From: Methylobacterium sp. WL1
GTDB taxonomy: Bacteria > Pseudomonadota > Alphaproteobacteria > Rhizobiales > Beijerinckiaceae
Assembly: GCF_008000895.1 (NCBI RefSeq)
Contig: NZ_CP042823.1
Location: 1,677,001 to 1,741,000 of the forward strand
DNA length: 64,000 nt
Direction: 5' to 3'
The position numbers were made by a program, and so were the translations under genes. Numbering within the stretch: the stretch's first letter is position 1; each line of letters opens with the position of its first letter. The notes beneath the pieces were generated by a model, which made no database searches, was not told where the DNA came from, and was given only the letters and a program-made list of their open reading frames with translations. Positions 24,228 to 34,392 of the stretch are shown piece after piece.

Positions 24228-25372
24228 TAGTGCACTGACTCAGACGGATGGTTCAGGGGCTCGATTGAGGGCGTCGAAGATGGCGGCGGCGGGCTTGGTC
24301 CAGACGAAGGGTCGTGGGCTTTGGTTGTGCTCACCGATGTAGCGTTTGATGGCGGCCTGCAGGTCGACGATGCCGGTGAAGGTGCCTCGCCGGAGGCGAC
24401 GGCGCGTCAGCGTGGAGAAGAAGCCCTCGACGGCATTGAGCCAGGAAGCCGAAGTCGGTGTGACGTGGAACGTCCATCGCGGGTGGCGGGTGAGCCAGGC
24501 GCGCACCTTCGGGTGCTTGTGGCTGCCGTAGTTGTCGAGCACCACGTGGATCGCCTTGCCCGCTGGGACTGCCGCCTCGACGGTGTTGAGGAAACGGATG
24601 ACCTCACCGTGGCGATGGCGCTGCATGCAGCGGCCGAGCACGGTGCCTTCCAGGACGTCGAGGGCGGCAAACAAGGTCGTGGTGCCGTGGCGGGTGTCGT
24701 CGTGCGTCTGAGCAGCGGGATGCCCGGGTCCGAGCGGCTGGTCGGGACGGGTTCGCTCCAGGGCCTGGATCTGGGACTTTTCGTCGATGGACAGCACGAC
24801 GGCGTGGGCGGGCGGTTGCATATAGAGACCGACCACATCCTCGACTTTCTCGGCGAAGGCCGGGTCGTGGGAGCGCTTGAAGGTCCGCACCCGATGCGGT
24901 TGCAGGCGGTGCTCCTGCCAGATCCGCTGCATGGAGCGAAGTGAGATGCCGGTCCGCGCAGCGACGGCGCGGCCGGTCCAGTGCGTGACCTCGTCCGGCA
25001 GTTCCGAACACGTCAGCGCCAGCACCTTCGCCACTGTGCGGGTGGAATGCGGCGGGGTGCCGGGTGGGCGGGTCTTGTCCCGCAGCAGGCCCTCAACACC
25101 CTCCTCGGCAAAGCGCTGCTGCCAGCGCCAGACCGCGGGCCGGCTGTGACGCCGGCCTGCCGAGCCACGTCCCGCACGCTCAAGCGTTCGAACGAGAGCA
25201 GGACGATGCGTGCCCGCAGGATGTGCTTAAGGGGGCGGGATCGGTCTCCGGCGATCGTGGACAAAGTCAACTTGGTGGCGTCGTCGAGGAGCACGCAGAC
25301 GGCCTGAGCCATCGCCCAGACACGCATGCATCCCCCCCCCCGTGTGAATCCTCTGACCGCGTCAGTGCACTA
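24228..25372 (-). mobile_element. IS630-family insertion sequence, complete ends
   Basis: A 1145-base element. TAGTGCACTGAC (24228-24239) and GTCAGTGCACTA (25361-25372) are perfect 12-base terminal repeats, each including the TA that IS630/Tc1-mariner elements duplicate. The transposase gene inside is frameshifted. A run of ten C at 25332-25341 lies between the gene start and the right end. Confidence 0.85.
24240..25327 (-). pseudogene. IS630 transposase, frameshifted
   Basis: Two frames make up one transposase. The N-terminal part (25327 to about 25146) has the helix-turn-helix RARIVLLSFERLSVRDVARQ. The C-terminal part carries the DDE domain: VVLSIDEKSQIQALERT, VVLDNYGSHKHPKVRAWL and NAVEGFFSTLTRRRLRRG. 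The frame is lost at about 25145, where one missing base separates GVT from SRPAVWRWQQRF. No obvious slippery sequence is present, so mutation is more likely than programmed shifting. The copy is probably inactive on its own. Confidence 0.8.
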
Positions 25373-26248
25373 CGAGGCTGAGGAGCGCGGTGGCGAGTGC
25401 CAACATCCAGACTGTCGAGCCTTGTTCGTTAGGCGGGTCAGACGGATCTGGGTTTAAGGGGGTAGGAGACATAGGCGGGCTGCAGCCTCAAGCGAGCGCT
25501 CAATCACTGCCACAACGACGAGGCGCCAAACGCTGTTGCAAGAAACGTAGCAGCCGGACCGCAAACGCCTCGCGGCATCAGCACGCAGGTCGAACGGGGC
25601 CAAGCGGCTGAAGCTCAGGGTGGGGTTGGATGGGCTCCCATGATGGCGGCCGCCAGCAACGTCCGAAACCCCTTCACCTGTGGCTGAGACCGATCCGCCA
25701 TCGTGGAAGCTGGAGAGGCGCTCACGAGGGCTGCGAGGTCGAGGCTGTGGCCGCTGACGAAGCGATAAGGCCAAGCCGCTGAGTCTCGCATTTAGATATA
25801 GCGAGGGGAAGATTACCGCGGCCGAGGCTGAGGTACTGTCTGGACTTATTGACGGCTGCCACTCCTCGGTCGGTGGACAGAAATGCGGACAGAGCCTGAA
25901 CCCAACGGCAACAGCTGACGCGAGCTTGACACTTTCGCCCCCAAATCGCGCAGGAAGCCCCAGGAGGCCCGGCGTTGACTTCCGGACACTACACACGTGG
26001 ATGTCTCGATGGAACGGAGCCGCCGCTGGGCCGCCTCTGGCCGCCTTCCCCCCCGGGTCTAGCCTCCAGTTCACTCTGGCCGATCCGCGCGCGTCGGGCC
26101 ATCCGAGCGCGTGGCCTCGTCCGTCTGGGAGGCGCCCGCCCCTGCGCTACCGGTCAGAACCGATGCGGATCCCGGTGACGGTTCGCGACGCGCAAGCGTC
26201 GCTGAGACCCGGCCGAGGCTCCTCCGCGCAAGCCCGGGACGGCGCGCG
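25373..26248. other. Intergenic stretch, no gene recognised
   Basis: About 0.9 kb between IS630 and malate synthase with no convincing frame. The minus-strand frame at 25454-26074 has an unnatural composition. A short plus-strand run near 25800 (GKITAAEAEVLSGLIDG) looks faintly protein-like, perhaps from an old insertion. It marks the border between accessory and core-like DNA. Confidence 0.4.
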
Positions 26249-28393
26249 TCACGCGCCCCGGCGCTTCGCCGCCCGGCGGTAGCGGTGCAGGACGAACTCG
26301 GTGTAGCCGTTCGGCTGGGCCGCACCCTCGAAAATCAGGGCCTCCGCGGCTTGGAAGGCCGGCCCGTCGAAATCCGGTCCCATCGGCCGGTAGGACGGAT
26401 CGCCGGCGTTCTGGCGGTCGACGATACCGGACATCCGGCGCAGGGCCTCGGCGACCTGCACGCGGTCCACGATCCCGTGCCGGAGCCAGTTGGCGATGTG
26501 CTGGCTGGAGATGCGCAGGGTGGCGCGGTCCTCCATCAGCCCGACATCGTGGATGTCGGGCACCTTCGAGCAGCCGACGCCCTGGTCGATCCAGCGGACC
26601 ACGTAGCCGAGGATGCCCTGGCAGTTGTTGTCAAGCTCCTCCCGGACGGCCTCGGGCGGGAACGGCTCCGTGGCCAGCGGCAGGGTCAGCATGGCGGCGC
26701 GGGTCGCGGGCGCCCGGCCGCGGAGTTCCGCCTGGCGGGCGCGCACCTCGGTCCGGTGGTAGTGGAGCGCGTGGAGCGTGGCCGCCGTCGGGGACGGGAC
26801 CCAGGCGGTGTTTGCGCCAGCCTCCGGCTGGTCGCCCTTCGCGGCCAGCATCGCCGCCATCCGGTCGGGGGCGGCCCACATGCCCTTGCCGATCTGGGCG
26901 TGGTCCGGCAGCCCGCAGGCCAGCCCGGCATCCACGTTGCCGTCCTCATAGGCCCGGATCCAGGCGGTGGCCTTCATGGCGTCCTTGCGGACCACGGGGC
27001 CGGCCTCCATCGTGGTGTGGATCTCGTCGCCGGTCCGGTCGAGGAAGCCGGTGTTGATGAAGAACAGGCGGTCGGCCGCGGCGGCGATCGAGGCCCGGAG
27101 GTTCGCGCTGGTGCGCCGCTCCTCGTCCATCACGCCGATCTTCAGGGTCCGCGGCGCCAGCCCCAGCAGCGTCTCGACCTGGCCGAAAAGCTCCGCCGCG
27201 AACGCCACTTCGTCGGGCCCGTGCAGCTTCGGCTTGACCATGTAGACCGAGCCTGCCCGACTGTTGCGGAGCGGGCCGGTGCCCTTGAGATCGTGGAGCG
27301 CGATCAGCGCGGTAATCGCCGCGTCCAGCATCGTCTCGGGGATCTCGGCGCCGTCCAGCTTCACGGAGTCCGTGACCATGTGATGCCCGACATGGCGCAC
27401 CAGCATCAGCGACCGGCCCGGCAGGCTCAGGCCGCCGCCGTCGGGGGCCGTGTAGGTCCGGTCCTCGGCAAGCCGCCGCGCGATGGTGTGGCCGCCCTTG
27501 GGCAGATGCGCGACGAGGTCGCCGCGCATCAGGCCGAGCCAGCTCCGGTACACCGCGACCTTGTCGGCGGTGTCCACGGCGGCAACCGAATCCTCCATGT
27601 CCATGATGGTCGAGAGGGCGGATTCGAGCACCACGTCGGCGATGCCGGCCGGATCGGTGCGGCCGATCGGGCTGGTCCGGTCGAGCCGGATCTCGATGTG
27701 CAGCCCGTGATGGCGCAGCAGAATGGCGTCAGGCGCCTGCGCGGCACCGGTATAGCCCGCCAGCGCGGCCTCGTCCGCCAGCCCAGCCGTCCGGCCGCCG
27801 AGATCCACCGCGAGGCGTCCCGCCGTCACCGCGAAGCCGGTGGCCTCGGCCCAGGCGCCGGCGGTCAGCGGCGCGGCGGCGTCCAGGAACGCCCTGGTCC
27901 GGGCGACCACGGCCGCCCCGCGGGCCGGGTTGAAGCCCTGGCCCGGGGCGAGGTCGCCGTCCCGCGGGATCGCGTCGGTGCCGTAGAGCGCGTCGTAGAG
28001 GCTGCCCCAGCGGGCGTTGGCGGCATTGAGGGCGTAGCGCGCGTTCGAGATCGGTACCACGAGCTGCGGGCCGGCGATCCCAGCGATCTCCGCATCCACG
28101 TCCGCGGTGGTGACCCGCACGGCTTCCGGCTCCGGCTGCAGGTAGCCGATCTGCGCCAGGAACGCCGCGTAGGCCGCCGGATCGTGCGGCTGGCCCCTTC
28201 GGTCGCGATGCCAGGTATCGATGTCGGCCTGGAGCGCGTCGCGCCGGTCGAGGAGCGCCCGGTTGCGCGGCGCGAGATCCCGGAGGATCGCCGCGAAGCC
28301 CGACCAGAACCGGTCCGCGTCCACGCCCGTCCCGGGCAGCGCCTCCTCGGACACGAAGCGGCGGAGGTCTTCGGCGACGACGAGGCCCGACAT
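26249..28393 (-). CDS. glcB: Malate synthase G
   Basis: A 714-residue malate synthase G, which condenses glyoxylate and acetyl-CoA to malate in the cytosol. Length matches the family (about 720). Visible landmarks are the metal-site region [52 protein letters not shown], and the C-terminal [20 protein letters not shown] with the catalytic Asp. Start 28393 has AGGGG upstream on this strand. The 36-residue extension reads through the promoter. A LysR gene is divergent 155 bases away and is its likely regulator. In serine-cycle methylotrophs glyoxylate handling is central, so this may serve growth on C2 compounds. Confidence 0.95.
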   Translation of the reverse strand: MSGLVVAEDLRRFVSEEALPGTGVDADRFWSGFAAILRDLAPRNRALLDRRDALQADIDTWHRDRRGQPHDPAAYAAFLAQIGYLQPEPEAVRVTTADVDAEIAGIAGPQLVVPISNARYALNAANARWGSLYDALYGTDAIPRDGDLAPGQGFNPARGAAVVARTRAFLDAAAPLTAGAWAEATGFAVTAGRLAVDLGGRTAGLADEAALAGYTGAAQAPDAILLRHHGLHIEIRLDRTSPIGRTDPAGIADVVLESALSTIMDMEDSVAAVDTADKVAVYRSWLGLMRGDLVAHLPKGGHTIARRLAEDRTYTAPDGGGLSLPGRSLMLVRHVGHHMVTDSVKLDGAEIPETMLDAAITALIALHDLKGTGPLRNSRAGSVYMVKPKLHGPDEVAFAAELFGQVETLLGLAPRTLKIGVMDEERRTSANLRASIAAAADRLFFINTGFLDRTGDEIHTTMEAGPVVRKDAMKATAWIRAYEDGNVDAGLACGLPDHAQIGKGMWAAPDRMAAMLAAKGDQPEAGANTAWVPSPTAATLHALHYHRTEVRARQAELRGRAPATRAAMLTLPLATEPFPPEAVREELDNNCQGILGYVVRWIDQGVGCSKVPDIHDVGLMEDRATLRISSQHIANWLRHGIVDRVQVAEALRRMSGIVDRQNAGDPSYRPMGPDFDGPAFQAAEALIFEGAAQPNGYTEFVLHRYRRAAKRRGA

Positions 28394-28548
28394 GGCGATC
28401 CCCTGGACTGGCGCGCGCATGTCAGAAAAACTTGAGCGGCGCGTGAAGAATCTTTGACGCCCCAGCGATAGGACCCTTGGCTCCGGCGAAAAAGGCGCCA
28501 AAAGGGATTTGATTCTTTCCGCGGCGTTGAGAATGCGGATCCCACCCG

Positions 28549-29448
28549 ATGCACGACCACAGCGACCTGGAGATCTTCGCCCGGGTGGTCCGGGCCGGCA
28601 GCCTCACCCAGGCCGGGGCCGAACTCGGCCTGTCGGTGGCGGTGGTCTCGAAGCGCCTGAAGCGGCTGGAGGAGCGGCTGGCGGTGCGGCTGCTGCACCG
28701 GACCACCCGGCGGGTCGTCCCCACCGATGTCGGCCAGGAGTTCTTCCAGCGGATCGCCCCGATCGTCGATTCCATCGCGGAGGCCGAGACCCTGGTGTCG
28801 CAGCGGGCCTCACGGGCCCGGGGCACCCTGCGGGTGACGGCGCCGACCTCGTTCGGGCGGCTGCACATCGTCCCGCACCTGCGGGCCTTCTTCACGCTCC
28901 ATCCCGAGATCGTCCTGAACCTGGAGCTGAGCGACGATTTCGAGCCCATCGTGGAGCGCGGCTACGATCTCGCGATCCGGGTCGGCGCCCTGGAGAGTTC
29001 CGGGCTGACCGCGTTGCGCCTCGCCCCGGTGCGGCGCGTGTTGTGCGCACGCCCGAGCTACCTCGACGCGGCCGGGCGCCCGGCCAGCCTCGACGACCTG
29101 CGCGGCCATGTCTGCCTCGCCACCGAGAACCAGAACCCGTGGCGGCTGGTCGGACCGAACGGGCCCTGCACGGTCGGCGCCGCCGGGCCGCTGCGCACCC
29201 ATTCCAACGAGGTCGTGCGCGAGGCGGTGATCGGCGGGCTGGGCATCGCCCTGCGCTCCACCTGGGACGTGCACGCGGAATTGCGCAGCGGCCTGCTGGA
29301 GGTGGTGCTGCCGGCCTACACGGCTGCCGCGCAGGCCGGCATCTACGCGGTCTATCCGAGCCGGGCCTTCGTCCCAGCCAAGACCCGGGCGTTCCTCGAT
29401 TTCCTGAAGCGCACCTACCGGTCGAGCGCTGCCTGGCCGGAGCCGTGA
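28549..29448 (+). CDS. LysR-family transcriptional regulator
   Basis: A 299-residue LysR regulator. The helix-turn-helix occupies residues 4-62 ([20 protein letters not shown], then [31 protein letters not shown]). The rest is the periplasmic-binding-like effector domain ([20 protein letters not shown]). It is transcribed away from malate synthase across a short shared promoter region, the usual layout for a LysR protein and its target. The effector is unknown. Confidence 0.92.
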   Translation: MHDHSDLEIFARVVRAGSLTQAGAELGLSVAVVSKRLKRLEERLAVRLLHRTTRRVVPTDVGQEFFQRIAPIVDSIAEAETLVSQRASRARGTLRVTAPTSFGRLHIVPHLRAFFTLHPEIVLNLELSDDFEPIVERGYDLAIRVGALESSGLTALRLAPVRRVLCARPSYLDAAGRPASLDDLRGHVCLATENQNPWRLVGPNGPCTVGAAGPLRTHSNEVVREAVIGGLGIALRSTWDVHAELRSGLLEVVLPAYTAAAQAGIYAVYPSRAFVPAKTRAFLDFLKRTYRSSAAWPEP

Positions 29449-29659
29449 GGCGCCCTGCCCGGCTCACCGGCGGGTAAAGGATTTGGCGCAGGTCCCCTCT
29501 CCCGCACGGGGATGGGAACCTGCGCCCTCTGCGCCTACGGCATGATCACGGCTCCGGTGGAAACCGGTGTAACCCGTAGCCACAAGGGGCCGGAGAGCGC
29601 CGCCCGTGTTCCAGACGACAACGCCCCACGCCCCAAAACCTCCGCCATCCGTAGCCGGC

Positions 29660-30448
29660 TCACTGAGCGCAATCGGGATCGGTGCGGGCCAGCATCCGCT
29701 TGAACGCTGCCCACTCGTTGTCGGGCGCGCCCTGGACGGCGACGCGATCGTAGCCGGCTGCGTATTGCCCGGCGGTCTTGGCCGCGATGGCGGCGGAGGG
29801 CCGGGTGATCGGGGCCCCGGCCGCCTGGATGGCCAGCTGCGCCCGGCACGAGCGCTCCAGGTTGTGCATCAGCTTAAACGCCTCGCCGACCGAGCGGCCG
29901 CAGGTCAGCAGCCCGTGGTTGCGCAACACCATGACGGGCTTGTCGCCGAGGTCGGCCACCAGCCGCGCCCGCTCGTCGAGGTCGAGGGCGATGCCCTCGT
30001 AGGCGTGATAGGCGAGCCGGCCGGCGAACTGCATCGACCACTGGTTCAGGGCGAGCAGCCCCTCCTCCTGGCACGACACCGCGACGCCCGCGACCGTGTG
30101 GGTGTGCAGCACGCAGATCGCGTCGTGGCGCGCGGCGTGGATGGCGCTGTGGATCGTGAAGCCGGCGGGGTTGATGCCCAGCCCCATCGGATCCTCGAGC
30201 ACGCGCCCGTCGATATCGACGGTGACGAGGTTGTGCGGCGTCACCTCCTCGAAGCGCATCCCGTAGGGGTTGATCAGGAACCGATGCCCCTCTCCCGGCA
30301 GCCGCGCCGAGATGTGGGTGTAGATGCTGTCGTCAAGGCCGAGCCGGTGGATCAGCCGGTAGGCCGCAGCCAGGTCGAAACGCATCGCCTCGACCGCGGC
30401 GGGGTCGGCTGCGGGGTCCGGGGCGCTCGAATGGGCGGCTTCGATCAT
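29660..30448 (-). CDS. Class II aldolase/adducin-family protein
   Basis: A 262-residue member of the class II aldolase/adducin family, which includes fuculose-phosphate aldolase and epimerases as well as non-enzymatic members. Likely zinc ligands lie in VLHTHTVAGVAV and RLAYHAYEGIAL, and MVLRNHGLLTCGRSVGEAF is the typical C-terminal signature. Substrate cannot be told from sequence. Start 30448 has AGGAG upstream on this strand. It is separated from LysR by about 210 bases, convergent. Confidence 0.85.
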   Translation of the reverse strand: MIEAAHSSAPDPAADPAAVEAMRFDLAAAYRLIHRLGLDDSIYTHISARLPGEGHRFLINPYGMRFEEVTPHNLVTVDIDGRVLEDPMGLGINPAGFTIHSAIHAARHDAICVLHTHTVAGVAVSCQEEGLLALNQWSMQFAGRLAYHAYEGIALDLDERARLVADLGDKPVMVLRNHGLLTCGRSVGEAFKLMHNLERSCRAQLAIQAAGAPITRPSAAIAAKTAGQYAAGYDRVAVQGAPDNEWAAFKRMLARTDPDCAQ

Positions 30449-30538
30449 GCGACGGCTCCTGGCTCGCTGGGCGGCATCGCCGACAGGGTGCACCAGGGGC
30501 CGGCGGCCGGCAATGCATCGGGGCCGATCGCTGGAGTC

Positions 30539-30577
30539 CTGGATCCGCACAAGGTCCGGGACCTTGTGCGGATCCAG
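30539..30577. repeat. Perfect 18-base inverted repeat
   Basis: CTGGATCCGCACAAGGTC and its complement flank the spacer CGG. It is upstream of the aldolase gene. I associate this type of palindrome with dispersed intergenic repeats in Methylobacterium genomes, which needs checking. As RNA it would form a very stable hairpin. Confidence 0.7.
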
Positions 30578-30737
30578 GGCGGAGCCCGGGTGTGGGGCAT
30601 AGCCCCATGATCAGGGGCTCCTTCCCCGAACCCCGCCAAAGGACTTGCCTTTTGGGAGCCCTTTACTCCGCGATTTTTTTATATTATTCCTATCTTGTGC
30701 TCATGGTCTTACCGCCTGCCGCGATATGTCGTGAGAC

Positions 30738-30786
30738 GTCCCACAGCCGCCGGCCCGGTTAGCCGCCGGATCGGCGGCTGTGGGAC
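30738..30786. repeat. Perfect 15-base inverted repeat
   Basis: GTCCCACAGCCGCCG (30738-30752) and CGGCGGCTGTGGGAC (30772-30786) pair perfectly around a 19-base spacer. No gene or T-run beside it. Confidence 0.65.
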
Positions 30787-31292
30787 GGGGCCCGCGTCTG
30801 CCGTCGGCTGCGGCAGCCTCGGGCGCGGGAACGCGACACCCCCCGACTCGGGCTGGGCGGCGGTCGGCGGAAAAAATTCCTCCGGTCGTTCAGAGGCCCG
30901 CGGCGACCCTGTCCTGGCGACCCTGGCCTGGGCGGTGCGGCGGTTCTGCAGCGCTCTCCACTACGAGTGGGCGTGCGACGAAGGCTCGCTCGGAAGTGCT
31001 GAGGGGCGATGAGCACCTCGGGTCGGATCTTAGCGCAGGCGCGTTCCCGCGTGACGAACACCAGACGTAAAAGACGGATGGGGTGGTGCGATCAGCCTAT
31101 CGGCGGCGGCGCCACCTGTCCGCGGGACGCCGGGGAGCCGGCTTTGTGCAACGTTGCGTTCGGGCTTCGCGGCGTCCCGCGTCACCCCGGTTGCGCCTGG
31201 GTTTTTTAGGCCATGCCCCCGGCGGTGTTTTCCGCGCGGGGCCGATGCGGTGTGTCGAAAGCCGTCGAGCCCCGCACCGTCGCAGACCATCC

Positions 31293-31407
31293 CCCTCATC
31301 CTGAGGGACCGAAGCGGAGCGGAGGTCTCGAAGGAGGGCTCCGGGAATAGCGCGGTCGGCTTGAGGCTCCTTCGAAGCCCGCTGACGCGGGCGTCTCAGG
31401 ATGAGGG
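31293..31407. repeat. Palindromic intergenic repeat of the CCTCATCCTGAGG type
   Basis: The ends CCCTCATCCTGAG and CTCAGGATGAGGG are inverted, with inner arms GAAGGAGGGCTCC and GGCTCCTTCGAAG forming a second partial stem. This matches a palindromic repeat familiar from many Rhizobiales intergenic regions. Confidence 0.6.
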
Positions 31408-31449
31408 AGAGATGACGGGATGGGTGGGATGGGCCGGCCGGACAGGCGT

Positions 31450-32229
31450 TCACAACGTCCCGGGATATGCTCCGCCGTCCATCAGCAAGTTCTGGCCGGT
31501 GATGAACCCGGCGTGGCGGCTGCACAGGAACGCGCAGGCGGCGCCGAACTCGTCCGGCTGGCCGAAGCGGCCCGCGGGGTTGTCGCGCGCCCGGGCTTCG
31601 AGGAACGCCTCCACGCTGGTGCCGGCCTTGGCGGCGCCGGCGGCGGCGTTGCTGCGGATCCGGTCGGTGTCGAACGGGCCGGGCAGGAGGTTGTTGATCG
31701 TCACGTTGTGCCGCACCGTCTGGCGGGCGAGGCCGGCCACGAAGCCGGTCAGCCCCGAGCGGGCGCCGTTGGACAGGCCGAGATGCGCGATCGGCGCCTT
31801 CACGGCCCCGGAGGTGATGTTCACGATCCGGCCGAACCTGCGCCCGATCATGCCGTCGACGGTAGCCTGGATGAGGGCGATCGGCGCCAGCATGTTGGCG
31901 TCGAGCGCCCGGATCCAGGCGTCGCGGTCCCAGTCGCGAAAATCCCCCGGGGGCGGGCCGCCGGCATTGTTGACCAGGATGTCGGGCTCCGGGCAGGCGG
32001 CGAGCGCGGCGGCCCGGCCGGCCTCGGTGGCGATGTCGCCCACCACCACGGTCACGGCGGCGCCGGTTTCCCGGCGGATGGCCTCGGCGGTCGCCTCCAG
32101 GGTCTCCGCGGTGCGGGCGGTGATCGTCACGGCGACGCCCTCGCGGGCGAGCGCCAGGGCGCAGCCCCGGCCGAGACCCTTGCTGGCCGCGCATACGAGC
32201 GCCCGGCGCCCGCTCAACCCGAGATCCAT
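31450..32229 (-). CDS. Short-chain dehydrogenase/reductase, atypical active site
   Basis: A 259-residue SDR protein. The nucleotide-binding turn is CAASKGLGRG at residues 13-22, and NNAG lies at 87-90. NITSGAVKAP places the catalytic Ser at 140. Where the YxxxK pair is expected the sequence is SNGAR (153-157), so canonical Tyr and Lys are not visible. The C terminus (GRFGQPDEFGAACAFLCSRH, then GQNLLMDGG) is otherwise normal. The substrate is unknown. The start at 32229 gives the standard N terminus. Confidence 0.85.
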   Translation of the reverse strand: MDLGLSGRRALVCAASKGLGRGCALALAREGVAVTITARTAETLEATAEAIRRETGAAVTVVVGDIATEAGRAAALAACPEPDILVNNAGGPPPGDFRDWDRDAWIRALDANMLAPIALIQATVDGMIGRRFGRIVNITSGAVKAPIAHLGLSNGARSGLTGFVAGLARQTVRHNVTINNLLPGPFDTDRIRSNAAAGAAKAGTSVEAFLEARARDNPAGRFGQPDEFGAACAFLCSRHAGFITGQNLLMDGGAYPGTL

Positions 32230-32400
32230 GGATGCCTCCGAGAACCGGTCCTCCCGGCGAGGACCTTTGCGGGATGGTAACGCGCGCCCGTTGCCGCCGG
32301 CACCCGGGGCGGGGCGTATGCGGGACCGGGCGTGCCGATCCGCCGAAAGACTTATCGAACCCGATGCAACCTGTGGGATTGGTCTCTCATGGAGGTGCCC

Positions 32401-33126
32401 ATGATCGTGCTTCGGATTCCTTTGGCCGGGTTTGCGCTCTGGGCGCTCTCGGCCGGACTGGCCTGCGCGCAGCCGGACGTCACCGGGACCGGCGGAGGCC
32501 CGCTCTCGACCGAGAAAGTGCCGAACACCACCGCGGTGGGACAGACCAAACCGCCGAGCCGGGACGCCAGCCCGGCCGAGATCCGGCCGATCGCGCGCCG
32601 GACCCCGCGCCAGGTCGCGGACGACGCGATCAGCACCCGGATCTGCATCGGCTGCCGGCCCGATCCCGGCACCACCGGCTCCTTGGCCGAGCCCTTGCCC
32701 AGCGCCTCGCCTGCCTCCTTGCCCAACGCGTCGCCCGGATCCGGACCGGAGGCCGGCGTGCCGGCCAAACGCGACGTCCAGCTCGACGAACTCCGGACCC
32801 TGGCGCCGCCCAAGCAGCAAGCCGACCTCGACACTCTGCCGCTGGCCTCCGCGCAACGCGAGCAGGCGCGCTCGGCACAGGATAAGACCGATGGCCTCTG
32901 GCAATCGTGGCTGGTCTCGGTCTGCGACGGCTGCGGCGATCAGAAGCCGGCCCGGCATCTGAAGCTCGAGGATTGGCCGGACCGGGAGGCTGCGATGGCC
33001 CCAAGTGCGGCCGACCACGGCAGGACGCCGCCGACCCGGGTGCGGGCCGCCGCAACTCCGCCGCACCGGAGTCTGGCGGCCGACCTTTCGCCGGAGAACA
33101 TCACCGGGATCCGACGCATGCCGTGA
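32401..33126 (+). CDS. Secreted Pro-rich hypothetical protein
   Basis: A 241-residue exported protein with a signal peptide (MIVLRIPLAGFALWALSAGL, then ACAQ). The mature part is Pro/Ala/Ser-rich and mostly disordered. It has two cysteine pairs, ICIGC and CDGCGD, that could bind metal or form disulfides. GGAGG lies about five bases before the ATG at 32401. It diverges from the SDR gene. Function unknown. Confidence 0.65.
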   Translation: MIVLRIPLAGFALWALSAGLACAQPDVTGTGGGPLSTEKVPNTTAVGQTKPPSRDASPAEIRPIARRTPRQVADDAISTRICIGCRPDPGTTGSLAEPLPSASPASLPNASPGSGPEAGVPAKRDVQLDELRTLAPPKQQADLDTLPLASAQREQARSAQDKTDGLWQSWLVSVCDGCGDQKPARHLKLEDWPDREAAMAPSAADHGRTPPTRVRAAATPPHRSLAADLSPENITGIRRMP

Positions 33127-33168
33127 GCGGCCCCCTCCCCGCCCCGTCCCCGAAAAGTGAGGTGCGCG

Positions 33169-33351
33169 CTACCAGGTCCGCAGGTCGCGGCGCCCGCCCG
33201 CTTCCGGCACCTCGCCAAGGCACGGGGCTACGAACCCAGCCCAGAGCAGGGCGCCGACGCCGGTCAGCAGCGGGGCGGTGATACTGAGAACGAGACTGAG
33301 GGTCACGGTGGCCTGCTCGCTGGACAGCTTAGAATTGCCCGGATGCAGCAA
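33169..33351 (-). CDS. Possible small membrane protein
   Basis: A 60-residue frame with one hydrophobic segment (TVTLSLVLSITAPLLTGVGA, continuing LLWAGFVAPCL). Plausible single-pass protein, but no clear ribosome-binding site was established. Confidence 0.4.
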   Translation of the reverse strand: MLHPGNSKLSSEQATVTLSLVLSITAPLLTGVGALLWAGFVAPCLGEVPEAGGRRDLRTW

Positions 33352-33765
33352 TCATCGCCGAAAAATATTGTTTTGCCCTTAAAATGAATGGTCGTTTTGA
33401 GGTGGATTCAGCATGTCGCCGGGATCGATACCCGTTGCGCACAGACTGGGCGGCCGGCGCCTCGCAGGAGCGCGCGGTCCCGTAAGGATAGGGAATCGTT
33501 CCGGGTCGGGGCGTCTGTTGGGCGGTCGGCCGCTTATAGCGGGAGCGGCGGGCGCATCGGCGACGACCGGGAGCCGGGGGTACCGGCGAGGCGGGCGAGC
33601 AAGGCTCCCCCTCCCGCCTCGCCGGTACTGGCCTGCGTGGGGGGTACGCAAGTCAGTAATCTACGCCTATCATTCCGGCTATGGAGTCGCCAATCAGCGG
33701 TTTATACTGAGCGATAGAGCATAGGCCGCTATTGGCATGTTTCTGTATTGCATCGGGATGGATTG
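33352..33765. other. Intergenic stretch with a hairpin
   Basis: No gene seen. It contains the perfect inverted repeat at 33580-33628. Confidence 0.4.
33580..33628. repeat. Perfect 16-base inverted repeat
   Basis: GTACCGGCGAGGCGGG (33580-33595) and CCCGCCTCGCCGGTAC (33613-33628) pair fully around a 17-base spacer. There is no T-run, so it is probably not an intrinsic terminator. Confidence 0.65.
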
Positions 33766-34032
33766 ATGGCGGCCCTTCTTGCGGATCCGTTCGGCCGGCA
33801 GCTGTTGAGTCTGCTCACCGCGGATTACGGGCTCCCCGGCGATCCCGGGCGGCGGGTCCTCCGGCACGAGCTGCAGCAGCTTCAGCTGCGCGCCCAGGCC
33901 GCGAGCGCGCCCCGATCTGTGACGCTGGCGATCCGCGCGGCGCTCGCCGCCCTCCGGGCCGAGTTTTCCGGGCCTCTCCCAATTGCACCTTGCCCAATCG
34001 CGTCCGGCCCGGGCGCCCTGCTCGGATTGTGA
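33766..34032 (+). CDS. Small helical hypothetical protein
   Basis: An 88-residue Leu/Ala/Arg-rich protein (MAALLADPFGRQLLSLLTAD, then RHELQQLQLRAQAASAPRSV). The ATG at 33766 is preferred to a TTG at 33748. No domain recognised. Confidence 0.5.
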   Translation: MAALLADPFGRQLLSLLTADYGLPGDPGRRVLRHELQQLQLRAQAASAPRSVTLAIRAALAALRAEFSGPLPIAPCPIASGPGALLGL

Positions 34033-34124
34033 CCGTGTGGCGGGGCGGTCGGCACTCTTCATCGGGCTGTTACAACCAGGAACTAGAGGCATCCTGCGTA
34101 ACATCATCTCAGGAGCGAAGGCGG

Positions 34125-34379
34125 ATGCCGGCCCATTATTGTATTAACCCGCTCGATCCGTATGCCGAACAGGAAGTCCTCGTCACCTACGACGATCACC
34201 GGCCGTTCGTGACGGTCCGGTCCGCGGTGGACGAGGAGGGCTACGACATCCTGACGGAGCTATCGGCCGAGTGCATCCGGATCCTGCAACTCGAGATCGC
34301 CGGGTATCACGGCCATACCGCGCCCTACGCCTGGACACCGCACGCGGTCGACGTCGTGGCGGCTCCGGAGGTCGCTTGA
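34125..34379 (+). CDS. Small hypothetical protein
   Basis: An 84-residue acidic protein (MPAHYCINPLDPYAEQEVLV, then SAECIRILQLEIAGYHGHTA). AGGAG lies at 34111-34115. It converges on the coiled-coil pair with 13 bases between stops. Function unknown. Confidence 0.6.
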   Translation: MPAHYCINPLDPYAEQEVLVTYDDHRPFVTVRSAVDEEGYDILTELSAECIRILQLEIAGYHGHTAPYAWTPHAVDVVAAPEVA

Positions 34380-34392
34380 CCGCGGCGGCGCG

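Larger units (their letters stand above)
30449..31449. other. Kilobase intergenic region rich in inverted repeats
   Basis: No gene is supported. It holds the palindromes at 30539-30577 and 30738-30786 and the dispersed-repeat type at 31293-31407, with an AT-rich patch near 30672. Confidence 0.5.

Noticed and set aside
25454..26074. 206-residue minus-strand frame between IS630 and malate synthase
   Set aside because: Composition is not protein-like and no motif or start signal is present.
26111..28435. 774-residue plus-strand open frame
   Set aside because: It is the antisense of malate synthase. High GC keeps the opposite strand open, and the protein has Arg/Gly/Val-rich, family-less composition.
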